Part shown: positions 7,334-15,050 of the stretch, piece by piece
Position numbering within the stretch: position 1 is the stretch's first letter
Layout of the letters: each line of letters opens with the position of its first letter
NCBI GenBank assembly: GCA_029068555.1
Contig: JAIECJ010000094.1
Location: 93,219 to 157,218, forward strand
DNA length: 64,000 nucleotides
Reading direction: 5' to 3'
Source of the DNA: Lachnospiraceae bacterium
GTDB taxonomy: Bacteria; Bacillota; Clostridia; Lachnospirales; Lachnospiraceae
The notes under the pieces: model-generated
Databases searched by the model: none
The model's input: the letters and a program-made list of their open reading frames with translations, nothing else
What the model was told of the DNA's origin: nothing
Position numbers and translations under genes: made by a program

Positions 7334-9664
7334 ATGATGGAAGACTTTAAATTCGTCTGCCGCGACAATGAGCTTGCATGTGCAAAAAATGCATTGGCAA
7401 GCAACGATTTGGTTATATACTATTATTTTGATAATAGTGGAGTTTCTCATTATCTAAAAAAACTTGCAATGGACTTATGCGTAGATGAGCAACGATGTTT
7501 TTACATTGATTGTGCACGTCCTGAAAGTGTGGCAATACAGATTGCAGAACAAGTACTTTCTAATTGTGAAAAGAGTGAAATAGATAAATATACCAGAAGT
7601 GGGAATGAGGTTTTTCGTAGTGTAGTACTAACCCTGTTTTCAGCAGTTGATTTGGTTCCTGTTGTAAATATTGGAATGCTTGCCAAAGGCCTGATCGGGG
7701 CGATTAAGGATACTGTTGATGTAGACATTGATCATATCTCGGATTATAAGATTGAAAAAGCATTAATTAATATGTTCCAGAAAATCAATAACACAAAAAA
7801 AAGTGATATATATATATTACTGGATAATGCAGATATGCTTTCACCCACTTCATTAGATTTTCTTGCCAAGATGTTAACTTTAGATATATCGAAAATAATG
7901 TTTACAATACCCCAAAATGCTATGGATTCAGGAATTGAAATTATATCAAAACTGCTCATGGAAGGTCAAAATGTACATAAAATTGATGATATTTTTCAAC
8001 GCCCCGACAATCAGTTTATTTGTGGTTTGTTTGAGTGTTACAAACAAAAAATAAAGGATGAATATTTTAACATATTTGACCAGCATGAGCGCAATATTCA
8101 TATTATTATGTCTTTTATCAGAGGCTTTAATATGGATTTTTTGCAATTGAATCCTGAACTTATCTGCATATTAAAAATATTATTAATATTAAATACTAAC
8201 TTAGCAATAAATATATTAAAGAATGTTTATGAAAAATCAGCATACCTATTAAAAGAAATTTCTGATGCTGAATTTATGCAATATATAGTTCAATTAAGAA
8301 ATTTTGGTTTTTTAGATTATCCCTCGGATAATGTCATTCATTTGAATAAAAATATTGTGACAGAGAGAAATATCAAAATATCTCTGGTAGAGAAACTGAC
8401 GATTTCCAGACATATAGTTGATGTATTTGAGCAGTATAGAGAAACATTGACTATACCGCAACTAAAATTTGCAATACATAATTTAGATAAGGATTATAAT
8501 CGGAGAAAAAGATATATACTTTTACTGTTACAAAAACAAAAAGGAAATGATGAAATAGATCAGCAATATTTAGATCAGCTTTTTTATTTGGAGAATAAGA
8601 ATGAATTATTGCAGGTCTGCTCTATGTATTATAATTTGCAGGTATATGATGTCCCATATCTGCGAATGAAACAACACCCAGATTTGTGCAATGAACATGA
8701 GTGTCAAATACTTTTGGCGTTATTACAGGAAAGAATGCATAAAGGCAATTATTGTGATAATTTATGGGATTTGATACGCTGCAATAATAATCGTGATGAA
8801 TCCTGTTTAATTATTGCTATATTATTCACAGCATTATATAACAATGGCGAAAATGAACAATGTCACAAAATCTTAAATGAAGAAACTTATGAATATTATT
8901 ATAAAAATTATGAACATTCTCGCTATTTTCCTTTTCTTTTGCGAAATATAAGTTACTATATAGAAGATGTAAATAACGGTATTGAAAACTATAACTATTG
9001 TCTTGCAAAATTTAAAAACCATGATTGTGTTAATTATAATCGAACACTTTCTAATTTTATTGGGTATCTGATGAATCATGATGATGATAAATATGCCCAA
9101 ATTTTTCTAAAACAAAAGATCCAAGAAGCTTTTAAGATTTTAGAATTTAATGATTCTAAATATTTATATTTAAATATAAATTATGGAATTTATTTAATGC
9201 GCGAATTAGATGAGGATCCTACTAAATATTTTGATGCCATATTGTATAATTCTGGAACAACAGAGACACCATATATCTATGCAAAAATAAATCAGGCGCT
9301 CTATGTATCAAAAAAAGATCCCGCCAAAGCGCTTGTTCTGCTTGACGAGATTTTTAATGAATCAATTAGGGAAACCTGTGTTGTACCCACAAAGATATTT
9401 TACAAAATTAACCGAATTCTTGTTGAGTATATGAATGGTATTAATGATGAAAATTTGCTTGAAGAAATAAGGCAAAATCCTTTGCGGGGAAATACCAAAT
9501 ATGCACAAAAATTGTATAGCATTTACAAATACAAATTTACAAATAAAATTAAATATAGTAAATTGGACTGGAAGAGGCTGTCTTTGCCCGGTTATATTTT
9601 TTATCACGGATTTGATGCACAGTTGCTATTATCAAGTTTTGACAATCCCAATTGTAATATATGA
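7334..9664 (+). CDS. STAND/AAA-like NTPase-fold protein with degenerate P-loop
   Basis: This 776-aa protein has the outline of a STAND NTPase. An N-terminal FxCRxxE segment precedes a hydrophobic strand and the P-loop position, then a helical hydrophobic stretch (residues 95-125). A Walker B-like IYILLDNAD follows at about 159-167, with a sensor-like strand 25 residues on. The C-terminal half is helical and may form TPR-like repeats. At the Walker A position the sequence reads FDNSGVSHY (32-40): the GKT/GKS is missing. ATP hydrolysis is therefore doubtful, or the domain acts as a scaffold or sensor. GAGG at 7326-7329 supports ATG 7334 or 7337. The last 61 nt overlap the end of the ATP-grasp gene on the other strand. 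Avs-type and other STAND defence proteins share this layout; the function here is unknown. Confidence 0.55.
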   Translation: MMEDFKFVCRDNELACAKNALASNDLVIYYYFDNSGVSHYLKKLAMDLCVDEQRCFYIDCARPESVAIQIAEQVLSNCEKSEIDKYTRSGNEVFRSVVLTLFSAVDLVPVVNIGMLAKGLIGAIKDTVDVDIDHISDYKIEKALINMFQKINNTKKSDIYILLDNADMLSPTSLDFLAKMLTLDISKIMFTIPQNAMDSGIEIISKLLMEGQNVHKIDDIFQRPDNQFICGLFECYKQKIKDEYFNIFDQHERNIHIIMSFIRGFNMDFLQLNPELICILKILLILNTNLAINILKNVYEKSAYLLKEISDAEFMQYIVQLRNFGFLDYPSDNVIHLNKNIVTERNIKISLVEKLTISRHIVDVFEQYRETLTIPQLKFAIHNLDKDYNRRKRYILLLLQKQKGNDEIDQQYLDQLFYLENKNELLQVCSMYYNLQVYDVPYLRMKQHPDLCNEHECQILLALLQERMHKGNYCDNLWDLIRCNNNRDESCLIIAILFTALYNNGENEQCHKILNEETYEYYYKNYEHSRYFPFLLRNISYYIEDVNNGIENYNYCLAKFKNHDCVNYNRTLSNFIGYLMNHDDDKYAQIFLKQKIQEAFKILEFNDSKYLYLNINYGIYLMRELDEDPTKYFDAILYNSGTTETPYIYAKINQALYVSKKDPAKALVLLDEIFNESIRETCVVPTKIFYKINRILVEYMNGINDENLLEEIRQNPLRGNTKYAQKLYSIYKYKFTNKIKYSKLDWKRLSLPGYIFYHGFDAQLLLSSFDNPNCNI

Positions 9665-10602
9665 TTTATAAGCTCATCATATGTATTAAAATGTTTTTCT
9701 AAAAAACTATTTACAAAACCACCTTGAACGCCAAGGTTCATTAGAGTATTTACTTCTAAAAAGTATGGTATGGAACTGTTTTTTTCAACAATAAAATCAA
9801 TACGTGCATAATCACATGGTTGCATTTCTTGGAAGTATAGTTTTGATAAATAATAAAGCTGATTGTTGAGCCCCTCATCTGTACTTGTATTCCGTGACAT
9901 TCCCCTTTCTGCAAAGCGTTTTTGTGAATGCGTCATGATATTTCCAATTTTGTCAGACCGGGTATAATGAGGAGGGGCAATTAATGGATCCCCCTTTGTT
10001 GTATTAAGTATCGAGACACCATAACATAATCCATCAATATACTTTTCTACAATGACGTCAATATCTTTATGGAAATAACCTTCTGATTTTTGTATTGCTT
10101 CTTCCCATGTCTGACAAAGTGAACTTTCATCAATATTGATTGAAGCGCTGCCAAACCGGGGTTTCACAAAATAAGGACCAGGAAAAGGTGCAATCTTTAT
10201 CAATGGGTAATCCCTGGAGGCAGTCACCCATGGAGCAGTCCTGAGCTCAACATGTTCAGCGAGTTGTTTAGACATACTTTTATCTTCAACAAGAGCACGT
10301 ATATTTGGGGCAGCTCCAATGTATTTTATTTTATAAAATTCGCATAATGATTGAATAAATATTTCACTGTTCTTAAATCCCAGACGATTATAAACAGACC
10401 AGACTAATTGATATTTTTCATGGTTTTGTATAAAATAATTCACATCACTTGCTGTTTCATAGTCGTAATTTGATTTTTTTAGTACATCAACGATTTTCCA
10501 ATGATAAGTTTCTGCATAGAATCTTTCTTCGGGTGTTTGAGGTGGAACCAAAACGGTTCCGTTTGTGGGCGCAAATTGCGCTAGAAATAATATTTTGGCC
10601 AT
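9604..10602 (-). CDS. ATP-grasp ligase, D-alanine-D-alanine ligase-like
   Basis: This 332-aa protein has ATP-grasp features: FVKPRFGSASI near residues 149-159 (the ATP-binding lysine in a KP context), VIVEKYIDGLCYGVSI (184-199) and a metal-binding block FLEVNTLMNLG (about 281-291). These match the D-Ala-D-Ala ligase and related peptide/amino-acid ligase group. The enzyme would join a carboxylate to an amine through an acyl phosphate, but the substrates are unknown. It follows the methyltransferase gene by 27 nt on the same strand, so the two are probably one transcript, and it overlaps the convergent STAND-like gene tail to tail. A housekeeping ddl is unlikely because neighbouring cell-wall genes are absent. 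A small-molecule or peptide-tagging role is possible but not shown. Confidence 0.72.
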   Translation of the reverse strand: MAKILFLAQFAPTNGTVLVPPQTPEERFYAETYHWKIVDVLKKSNYDYETASDVNYFIQNHEKYQLVWSVYNRLGFKNSEIFIQSLCEFYKIKYIGAAPNIRALVEDKSMSKQLAEHVELRTAPWVTASRDYPLIKIAPFPGPYFVKPRFGSASINIDESSLCQTWEEAIQKSEGYFHKDIDVIVEKYIDGLCYGVSILNTTKGDPLIAPPHYTRSDKIGNIMTHSQKRFAERGMSRNTSTDEGLNNQLYYLSKLYFQEMQPCDYARIDFIVEKNSSIPYFLEVNTLMNLGVQGGFVNSFLEKHFNTYDELINHILQLGLSKLDNSNCASNP

Positions 10603-10630
10603 AGCAATTCCATTTATTTAATCAGTTATT

Positions 10631-11383
10631 TTATAGTGTTCCAACATAGCAACAGGTTTTGTTGGGTAAGATCAATTGCCCCGCTGTACTATGTAAATCA
10701 AAATAATGAGACAATTCTCCTATGTAATTGAAATAATCTGGATTGTCTTCACTGAGGCGGTAAGATGCTGATTGGTGCAATCCAACAAAACGCTCTTTAT
10801 CAAAAATAATATCATTGGCAACTATTTTAGTTGTATATCCATTTACAAAAAAATCCTGATAAGCATTCTCACTATTTGCTCCTCTCATTCCATTTGTAGC
10901 TCCAGAAAACAAAGGACAATATTTATGACTGATAGCATCTATTTCTTGTACCATTGTGTTTGTCTCATCACGACGATTCCAAATTAAAATAATCTTACCG
11001 CAAGGCTTTAAAATGCGTAAACACTCAGCCCTAAAAGCTTGCTTATCAAACCAATGAAACGATTGCGCTGCTGTAATAAAATCCACACTATTATTTGAAA
11101 GTGTAGTATTTTCTGCTGTTGCATTTATGGCATGAAATTTTGGATTTCCATTATGAGTTTTTTCGGATATATTTCGCATATCATCATTTGGCTCTATGGC
11201 ATATACTTTTGCACAAAGATTTAATAGATGGTTTGTTAATATACCAGTACCTGCACCTATATCTGCTACAATGCTGTCTGAGTTTAAACCAATATATTTA
11301 AGATAGTTCATTAGGGAAGCAGGATAATCAGGGCGGTATTTGGCGTAAATCTCACTTACACCTACAAATATATTTTCATTCAT
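10631..11383 (-). CDS. Class I SAM-dependent methyltransferase
   Basis: This 250-aa protein has a classic Rossmann methyltransferase core. VADIGAGTGILT (about residues 39-50) is the SAM-binding motif I, AIEPND follows as the acidic end of strand 2, NATAENT is motif II, and VDFITAAQSFHWFD is motif III-like. The FHWF sequence is common in UbiE/COQ5-like and Methyltransf_11 proteins. No substrate can be named. It is first in a probable two-gene minus-strand operon with the ATP-grasp ligase. Its upstream region carries copy B of the 29-bp element, also found before the STAND-like gene, which suggests that the methyltransferase, ligase and STAND-like protein work in one pathway. Confidence 0.85.
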   Translation of the reverse strand: MNENIFVGVSEIYAKYRPDYPASLMNYLKYIGLNSDSIVADIGAGTGILTNHLLNLCAKVYAIEPNDDMRNISEKTHNGNPKFHAINATAENTTLSNNSVDFITAAQSFHWFDKQAFRAECLRILKPCGKIILIWNRRDETNTMVQEIDAISHKYCPLFSGATNGMRGANSENAYQDFFVNGYTTKIVANDIIFDKERFVGLHQSASYRLSEDNPDYFNYIGELSHYFDLHSTAGQLILPNKTCCYVGTL

Positions 11384-11464
11384 ACGTTTGCATCCTTAAT
11401 AAAAGAGAATAATTTTTTATTATTTTATTTCCGTACTTGGTTGATAACTTCTGATTATCAATCA

Positions 11465-11493
11465 GATTTTCAACAGATAATACAGGATTATCA
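11465..11493 (-). promoter_or_regulatory. 29-bp shared upstream element, copy B
   Basis: This is the exact reverse complement of 7225-7253. It ends 81 nt upstream of the methyltransferase start. Next to it, at 11449-11464, is a small palindrome CTGATTATCAATCAG that copy A lacks. Confidence 0.75.
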
Positions 11494-11611
11494 GTTATTT
11501 TAGCTTTGTAATTTACATTTTATGTAAGCTTATGAAAAGCAATTTATAGAAAAAGCAATTATTTAACAGTAAATGGAAGAAATATGTAGAATTTTGTAGT
11601 AGAATGTATTG

Positions 11612-11638
11612 TATAATAACATTTTATTACAGAAGGAG
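11612..11638 (+). promoter_or_regulatory. -10 box and ribosome site of the two-HTH regulator
   Basis: TATAAT at 11612-11617 has no good -35 at standard spacing. AGAAGGAG at 11631-11638 follows. Both lie downstream of the first in-frame ATG (11604), so translation must begin at 11652 or 11658. Confidence 0.45.
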
Positions 11639-11651
11639 TAAGACTGACCAG

Positions 11652-13511
11652 ATGCAGATGAACAAGGATTTCCAAAAGGCACCGTTGGAATCCGATCAGG
11701 ATTTCGCGAATTTTTTACAGAGGGTTCGGAAAGAACGGGATATACATTTCGAGCAGTTGGCTGAGGGATTGATGTCGATAAGTCAGCTTTCAAGAATAGA
11801 AAAAGGACAGCGTCCGGTTCATAAAAATATGAGGGATCGGTTGCTGGGGCGGCTGGGGATTGCAAGTGATTTGTATGAAAATCTACTGGATATTGACGAT
11901 TACAGGGCGTGGGAATGCCAGCGAAATATTTTGTTAGCGGTGGAGCAAAGGGAAACACAGAAGGCACAGCGGTTGATTGCGGAGTATGAGAGAAAAATGT
12001 CGTCAAATAGTAAATTGAAACAGCAGTTTTGTCTTGTGATGAAAGCGGAGGCTTTGAAACAACAAAATGCAGATTCGGTGGAAATTGGTGCTTGTTATGA
12101 AAAGGCAGTGAAAATGACCGTTCCCAAAATAGAGGATTTGTGTCTGGCAAAAAGTTTGCTATCCATACAGGAAATCAATATGGTTTTGGAATACGAGTTC
12201 TACACTAAGGATAAGGGAAGAAATTTTTTGGAAAAGAGCAGGGCGTTAATGGCGTTTGTGGAGAATACTGTTTATGACGAACTGTCAAAGGTAAAAATTT
12301 ATCCCAAGATTGCATATTATTATTTGCGGGAAGTATTTTCAGACCAGAGCAGGCAGACAGCGGGTGCACTAAACGAAAGTCTACGAATCTGCAATCAGGC
12401 GATTGAGATGCTGCGGGACACTGGGAGGGCATTCTACTTGCTTGAATTGTTGGAAGTAAAGTGCAAAATACTGGAAATTATTGAGGAAGGCACGGATGAA
12501 TACAGGGAGAGCAGGGAGTTGGAAAATTTGTTGAGAAAGCTCTATGAGGAATATGGGATTCCGGCATATATGCAGGATTGTGTTTATCTGTATCGGCAAA
12601 GATGGATATTTTACATTGGTGATGTTCTGCGTATTCGCAGGAAAATGTATGGTCTGACGCAGGAGGAGCTTTGCAAGGGAATCTGTGCGACAAAGACGTT
12701 GCGCAGGACAGAGAAAATGGAAAGAAATATGCATCAGGATCTGCTGAAAACGCTGATGCGCAGGCTTGGGTTATCTAAAGAGTACCAGAGGGCGCGGCTT
12801 GTGACAAATGATAGGGAAGTGTTAAAGTTAAGGGATGAATTGCTGATTTGCCGCAATAATCATGATATTGCAAGATGTAGAGATATATTGAACTTAATGA
12901 AAGAGAAGCTTTTACTTGAGATTCCGGAGAATCAGCAATATATTATAGAATTAGAAACATCTCTAGATTGGATGGAGAATAAAATAACCAAAGAAGAACT
13001 TGTTATAAGAGAAGAAAAGGCTCTTAAATGTACATTGGATATTGATAAATTATTTTTGGCAGATGAAATTTATCTGACGGAGATGGAAATGTCATGTATC
13101 CGTAAAATGATACAAGGCATTGAGGGGGAAAAGAAACGAAGGTATATTAATTTATTGTGGCGATTTTTTGATTGTTATGAGAAAAAGTATGTTCTGTCAG
13201 ACTATATTGCTATGTACGAGTTTGTCATGATTCGCATGGCAAGTGAATTGGCAAATATGGGAGAGTTTAATATAGCAACTGATATAGACAATAAGATACT
13301 GAAAGAATCATTGAAGTGCAATAGGGTTTGGGCAGTCAGTAATATTTTGTATGACATATTATGGAATGATAAAGAACAGAAGGAGCAAAGTGGACAGGAT
13401 TTAGAAAAAGAAAAAATGACTGAAAGATTAAAACAATGCATTTTACTCAGTCATTTTTGCAAACAAACATTTGAAGAAAAATTTTATAATAATAAGTTAT
13501 ACCAAGAATAA
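11652..13511 (+). CDS. Large regulator with two HTH domains and helical (TPR-like) repeats, RRNPP-like candidate
   Basis: The 619-aa protein begins with an XRE-type helix-turn-helix (about residues 12-70: FLQRVRKERDIHFEQLAEGL, then ISQLSRIEKGQR). A second HTH-like unit is near the middle (about 325-380: RIRRKMYGLTQEELCKGI). Helical repeat-like segments fill the space between and the C-terminal third. HTH followed by TPR is the organisation of RRNPP regulators (Rgg, PlcR, PrgX), which bind secreted oligopeptides; two HTH units and 600 residues are unusual for them. The start was moved from 11604 to 11652 because the -10 box and ribosome site lie between the two. It converges on a 55-codon gene for an exported peptide 44 nt downstream, a plausible ligand source. 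Confidence 0.7.
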   Translation: MQMNKDFQKAPLESDQDFANFLQRVRKERDIHFEQLAEGLMSISQLSRIEKGQRPVHKNMRDRLLGRLGIASDLYENLLDIDDYRAWECQRNILLAVEQRETQKAQRLIAEYERKMSSNSKLKQQFCLVMKAEALKQQNADSVEIGACYEKAVKMTVPKIEDLCLAKSLLSIQEINMVLEYEFYTKDKGRNFLEKSRALMAFVENTVYDELSKVKIYPKIAYYYLREVFSDQSRQTAGALNESLRICNQAIEMLRDTGRAFYLLELLEVKCKILEIIEEGTDEYRESRELENLLRKLYEEYGIPAYMQDCVYLYRQRWIFYIGDVLRIRRKMYGLTQEELCKGICATKTLRRTEKMERNMHQDLLKTLMRRLGLSKEYQRARLVTNDREVLKLRDELLICRNNHDIARCRDILNLMKEKLLLEIPENQQYIIELETSLDWMENKITKEELVIREEKALKCTLDIDKLFLADEIYLTEMEMSCIRKMIQGIEGEKKRRYINLLWRFFDCYEKKYVLSDYIAMYEFVMIRMASELANMGEFNIATDIDNKILKESLKCNRVWAVSNILYDILWNDKEQKEQSGQDLEKEKMTERLKQCILLSHFCKQTFEEKFYNNKLYQE

Positions 13512-13555
13512 TTTATCTTGAATTATCAAAGGGTTTTGACGTACAAAAAATGAAA

Positions 13556-13723
13556 TTAGTTATAGCTTTCGTCATGCCCCGGAAAATCACTACAAGGAGC
13601 AACTCCGTTCTCTGAGCCGGTTTCTGTACCATTACCTGTGTTTTGCACAATGATGATCCCATTTTGGATAATAATAACAAGTGCAAAAAGTACCAATAGT
13701 TTTCTTAATTTAGAATTTTTCAT
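13556..13723 (-). CDS. Small exported peptide, candidate signalling peptide precursor
   Basis: This 55-residue product has a basic start (MKNSKLRK), a hydrophobic stretch (LLVLFALVIIIQNGIIIV) and a polar, glycine/threonine-rich tail ending PCSDFPGHDESYN. GGAGG (plus-strand CCTCC at 13735-13739) lies 11 nt upstream of the chosen ATG. An upstream in-frame start at 13741 would overlap that site and is rejected. Precursors of Phr/PapR/SHP-type pheromones have this size and layout, with the active peptide at the C-terminus. The convergent neighbour is a two-HTH, TPR-like regulator. Function is inferred from context only; a small membrane protein is the alternative. Confidence 0.55.
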   Translation of the reverse strand: MKNSKLRKLLVLFALVIIIQNGIIIVQNTGNGTETGSENGVAPCSDFPGHDESYN

Positions 13724-13783
13724 TTGCAATAAAACCTCCATTTCTTAAATCTATATTTAATGTTATCAGATATCCAACAAATT

Positions 13784-13832
13784 ACAAGGGACAGAATTGG
13801 CCAACGGAGCAATTGGTCAATTCTGTCCCTTG
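13784..13832. repeat. REP-like palindrome, copy 2
   Basis: The arms ACAAGGGACAGAATTGGCC and GGTCAATTCTGTCCCTTGT are inverted around a short spacer. The arm core is the same as in copy 1 at 1664-1709. It lies upstream of the small peptide gene. Confidence 0.7.
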
Positions 13833-13926
13833 TTTGGTTTGGCAGAAAATAATAAAATTAGTCGTATCAAGCGAAGAAATAAATTCAGAGTTTATATAGT
13901 CATAGCTCCTGCCATATTTTACTGCC

Positions 13927-13955
13927 TTGACACATCGCCCATTACGATATAGAAT
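13927..13955 (+). promoter_or_regulatory. Promoter of the glycosyltransferase operon
   Basis: TTGACA (13927-13932), exactly 17 nt, then TAGAAT (13950-13955). It is about 50 nt ahead of the GT2 start and close to the sigma-A consensus. Confidence 0.75.
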
Positions 13956-14007
13956 GAGTCATATCGACATAGTGAACGGACCATAGATGTCGGAGGGCAG
14001 AAGAGAA

Positions 14008-14991
14008 ATGAAGTTAATCATACAAATCCCCTGTTACAATGAGGCGGAGACACTGGAAATTGCGTTAAATGACCTGCCGCGCCAGATAGACGGCATAGAC
14101 GAGATCGAATATCTGATTATCAACGACGGAAGCGATGACGACACCGAGCGCATTGCCAGGGAGTGGGGTGTGCAGCACATAGTCCATTTCAAGAGAAACC
14201 TGGGACTGGCAAAAGGATTCCTCGCGGGAATCGACCTTGCCCTGCGAAACGGCGCGGACATTATTGTAAATACGGACGCGGACAACCAGTACAGCGGCGC
14301 AGATATTGAAAAGCTTGTGCGGCCCATACTGGAAAAAAAGGCGGATATCGTAATCGGTGAACGCCCGATAGATGAGATCGAAGAATTTTCATGGATAAAA
14401 AAGAAATTACAGCGTTTTGGCAGCTGGGTCGTGCGCGCGGCGTCCAAGACAAATATACCTGACGCACCGAGCGGCTTCCGCGCATACAGCAGGAAAGCTG
14501 CGATGCGGGTAAACGTGCACAATGAATATACATACACGCTCGAGACAATCGTGCAGGCGGGCAGAAACAAGATGGCAATCACATCAGTGCCTGTCCACAC
14601 CAATCCGGAACTGCGCAAATCAAGACTGATGAATTCCATGGGCGCCTATATCAAGAAGTCCATGCTCACCATACTCCGCGCAGTACTGATGTACAAACCT
14701 ATGAAAATTTTTACATTGATAGGAAGTGTCTTTATTATAGGAGGAACTGCAATTGGCGTGCGTTTTTTGTGCTTTTTTTTCAGTGGAAACGGTTCAGGGC
14801 ACACACAGTCCCTGATTCTTGCGGCGATGATGATTATTATAGGATTCCAGACGCTTGTGTCTGGTATGCAGGCGGACATCATATCTGCGAACCGCAAACT
14901 GCTTGAGGATATTCAGTTCCGGATGAAGAAGCTGGAATTTGGGCTGCTCGACCCCGAAGGGGAAAAAAGGAAAGATGACGATGAAATATGA
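14008..14991 (+). CDS. GT2 family glycosyltransferase, dolichyl/polyprenyl-phosphate mannosyltransferase-like
   Basis: This 327-aa protein has the GT-A fold of family 2: IIQIPCYNEAETL at the N-terminus, IINDGSDDDT (UDP/GDP-sugar binding), the DXD-type NTDADNQ and the acceptor-region APSGFRAYSRKA. Two hydrophobic segments near residues 235-255 and 275-295 anchor it in the membrane. This is the form that loads a sugar onto polyprenyl phosphate on the cytoplasmic face. ATG 14008 is preferred over 13987 because GGAGG (13992-13996) lies 11 nt before it. The next gene is a polytopic GT-C-like protein that could use the lipid-linked sugar outside the membrane, and exported surface proteins follow. 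Glycosylation of those proteins or of a wall polymer is a reasonable inference. Confidence 0.88.
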   Translation: MKLIIQIPCYNEAETLEIALNDLPRQIDGIDEIEYLIINDGSDDDTERIAREWGVQHIVHFKRNLGLAKGFLAGIDLALRNGADIIVNTDADNQYSGADIEKLVRPILEKKADIVIGERPIDEIEEFSWIKKKLQRFGSWVVRAASKTNIPDAPSGFRAYSRKAAMRVNVHNEYTYTLETIVQAGRNKMAITSVPVHTNPELRKSRLMNSMGAYIKKSMLTILRAVLMYKPMKIFTLIGSVFIIGGTAIGVRFLCFFFSGNGSGHTQSLILAAMMIIIGFQTLVSGMQADIISANRKLLEDIQFRMKKLEFGLLDPEGEKRKDDDEI

Positions 14992-15050
14992 CAAAAAATA
15001 TTGCCTTAAAAAGTTTTACCATTAAAAGGATAATCAGTAAGGAGCGCATG

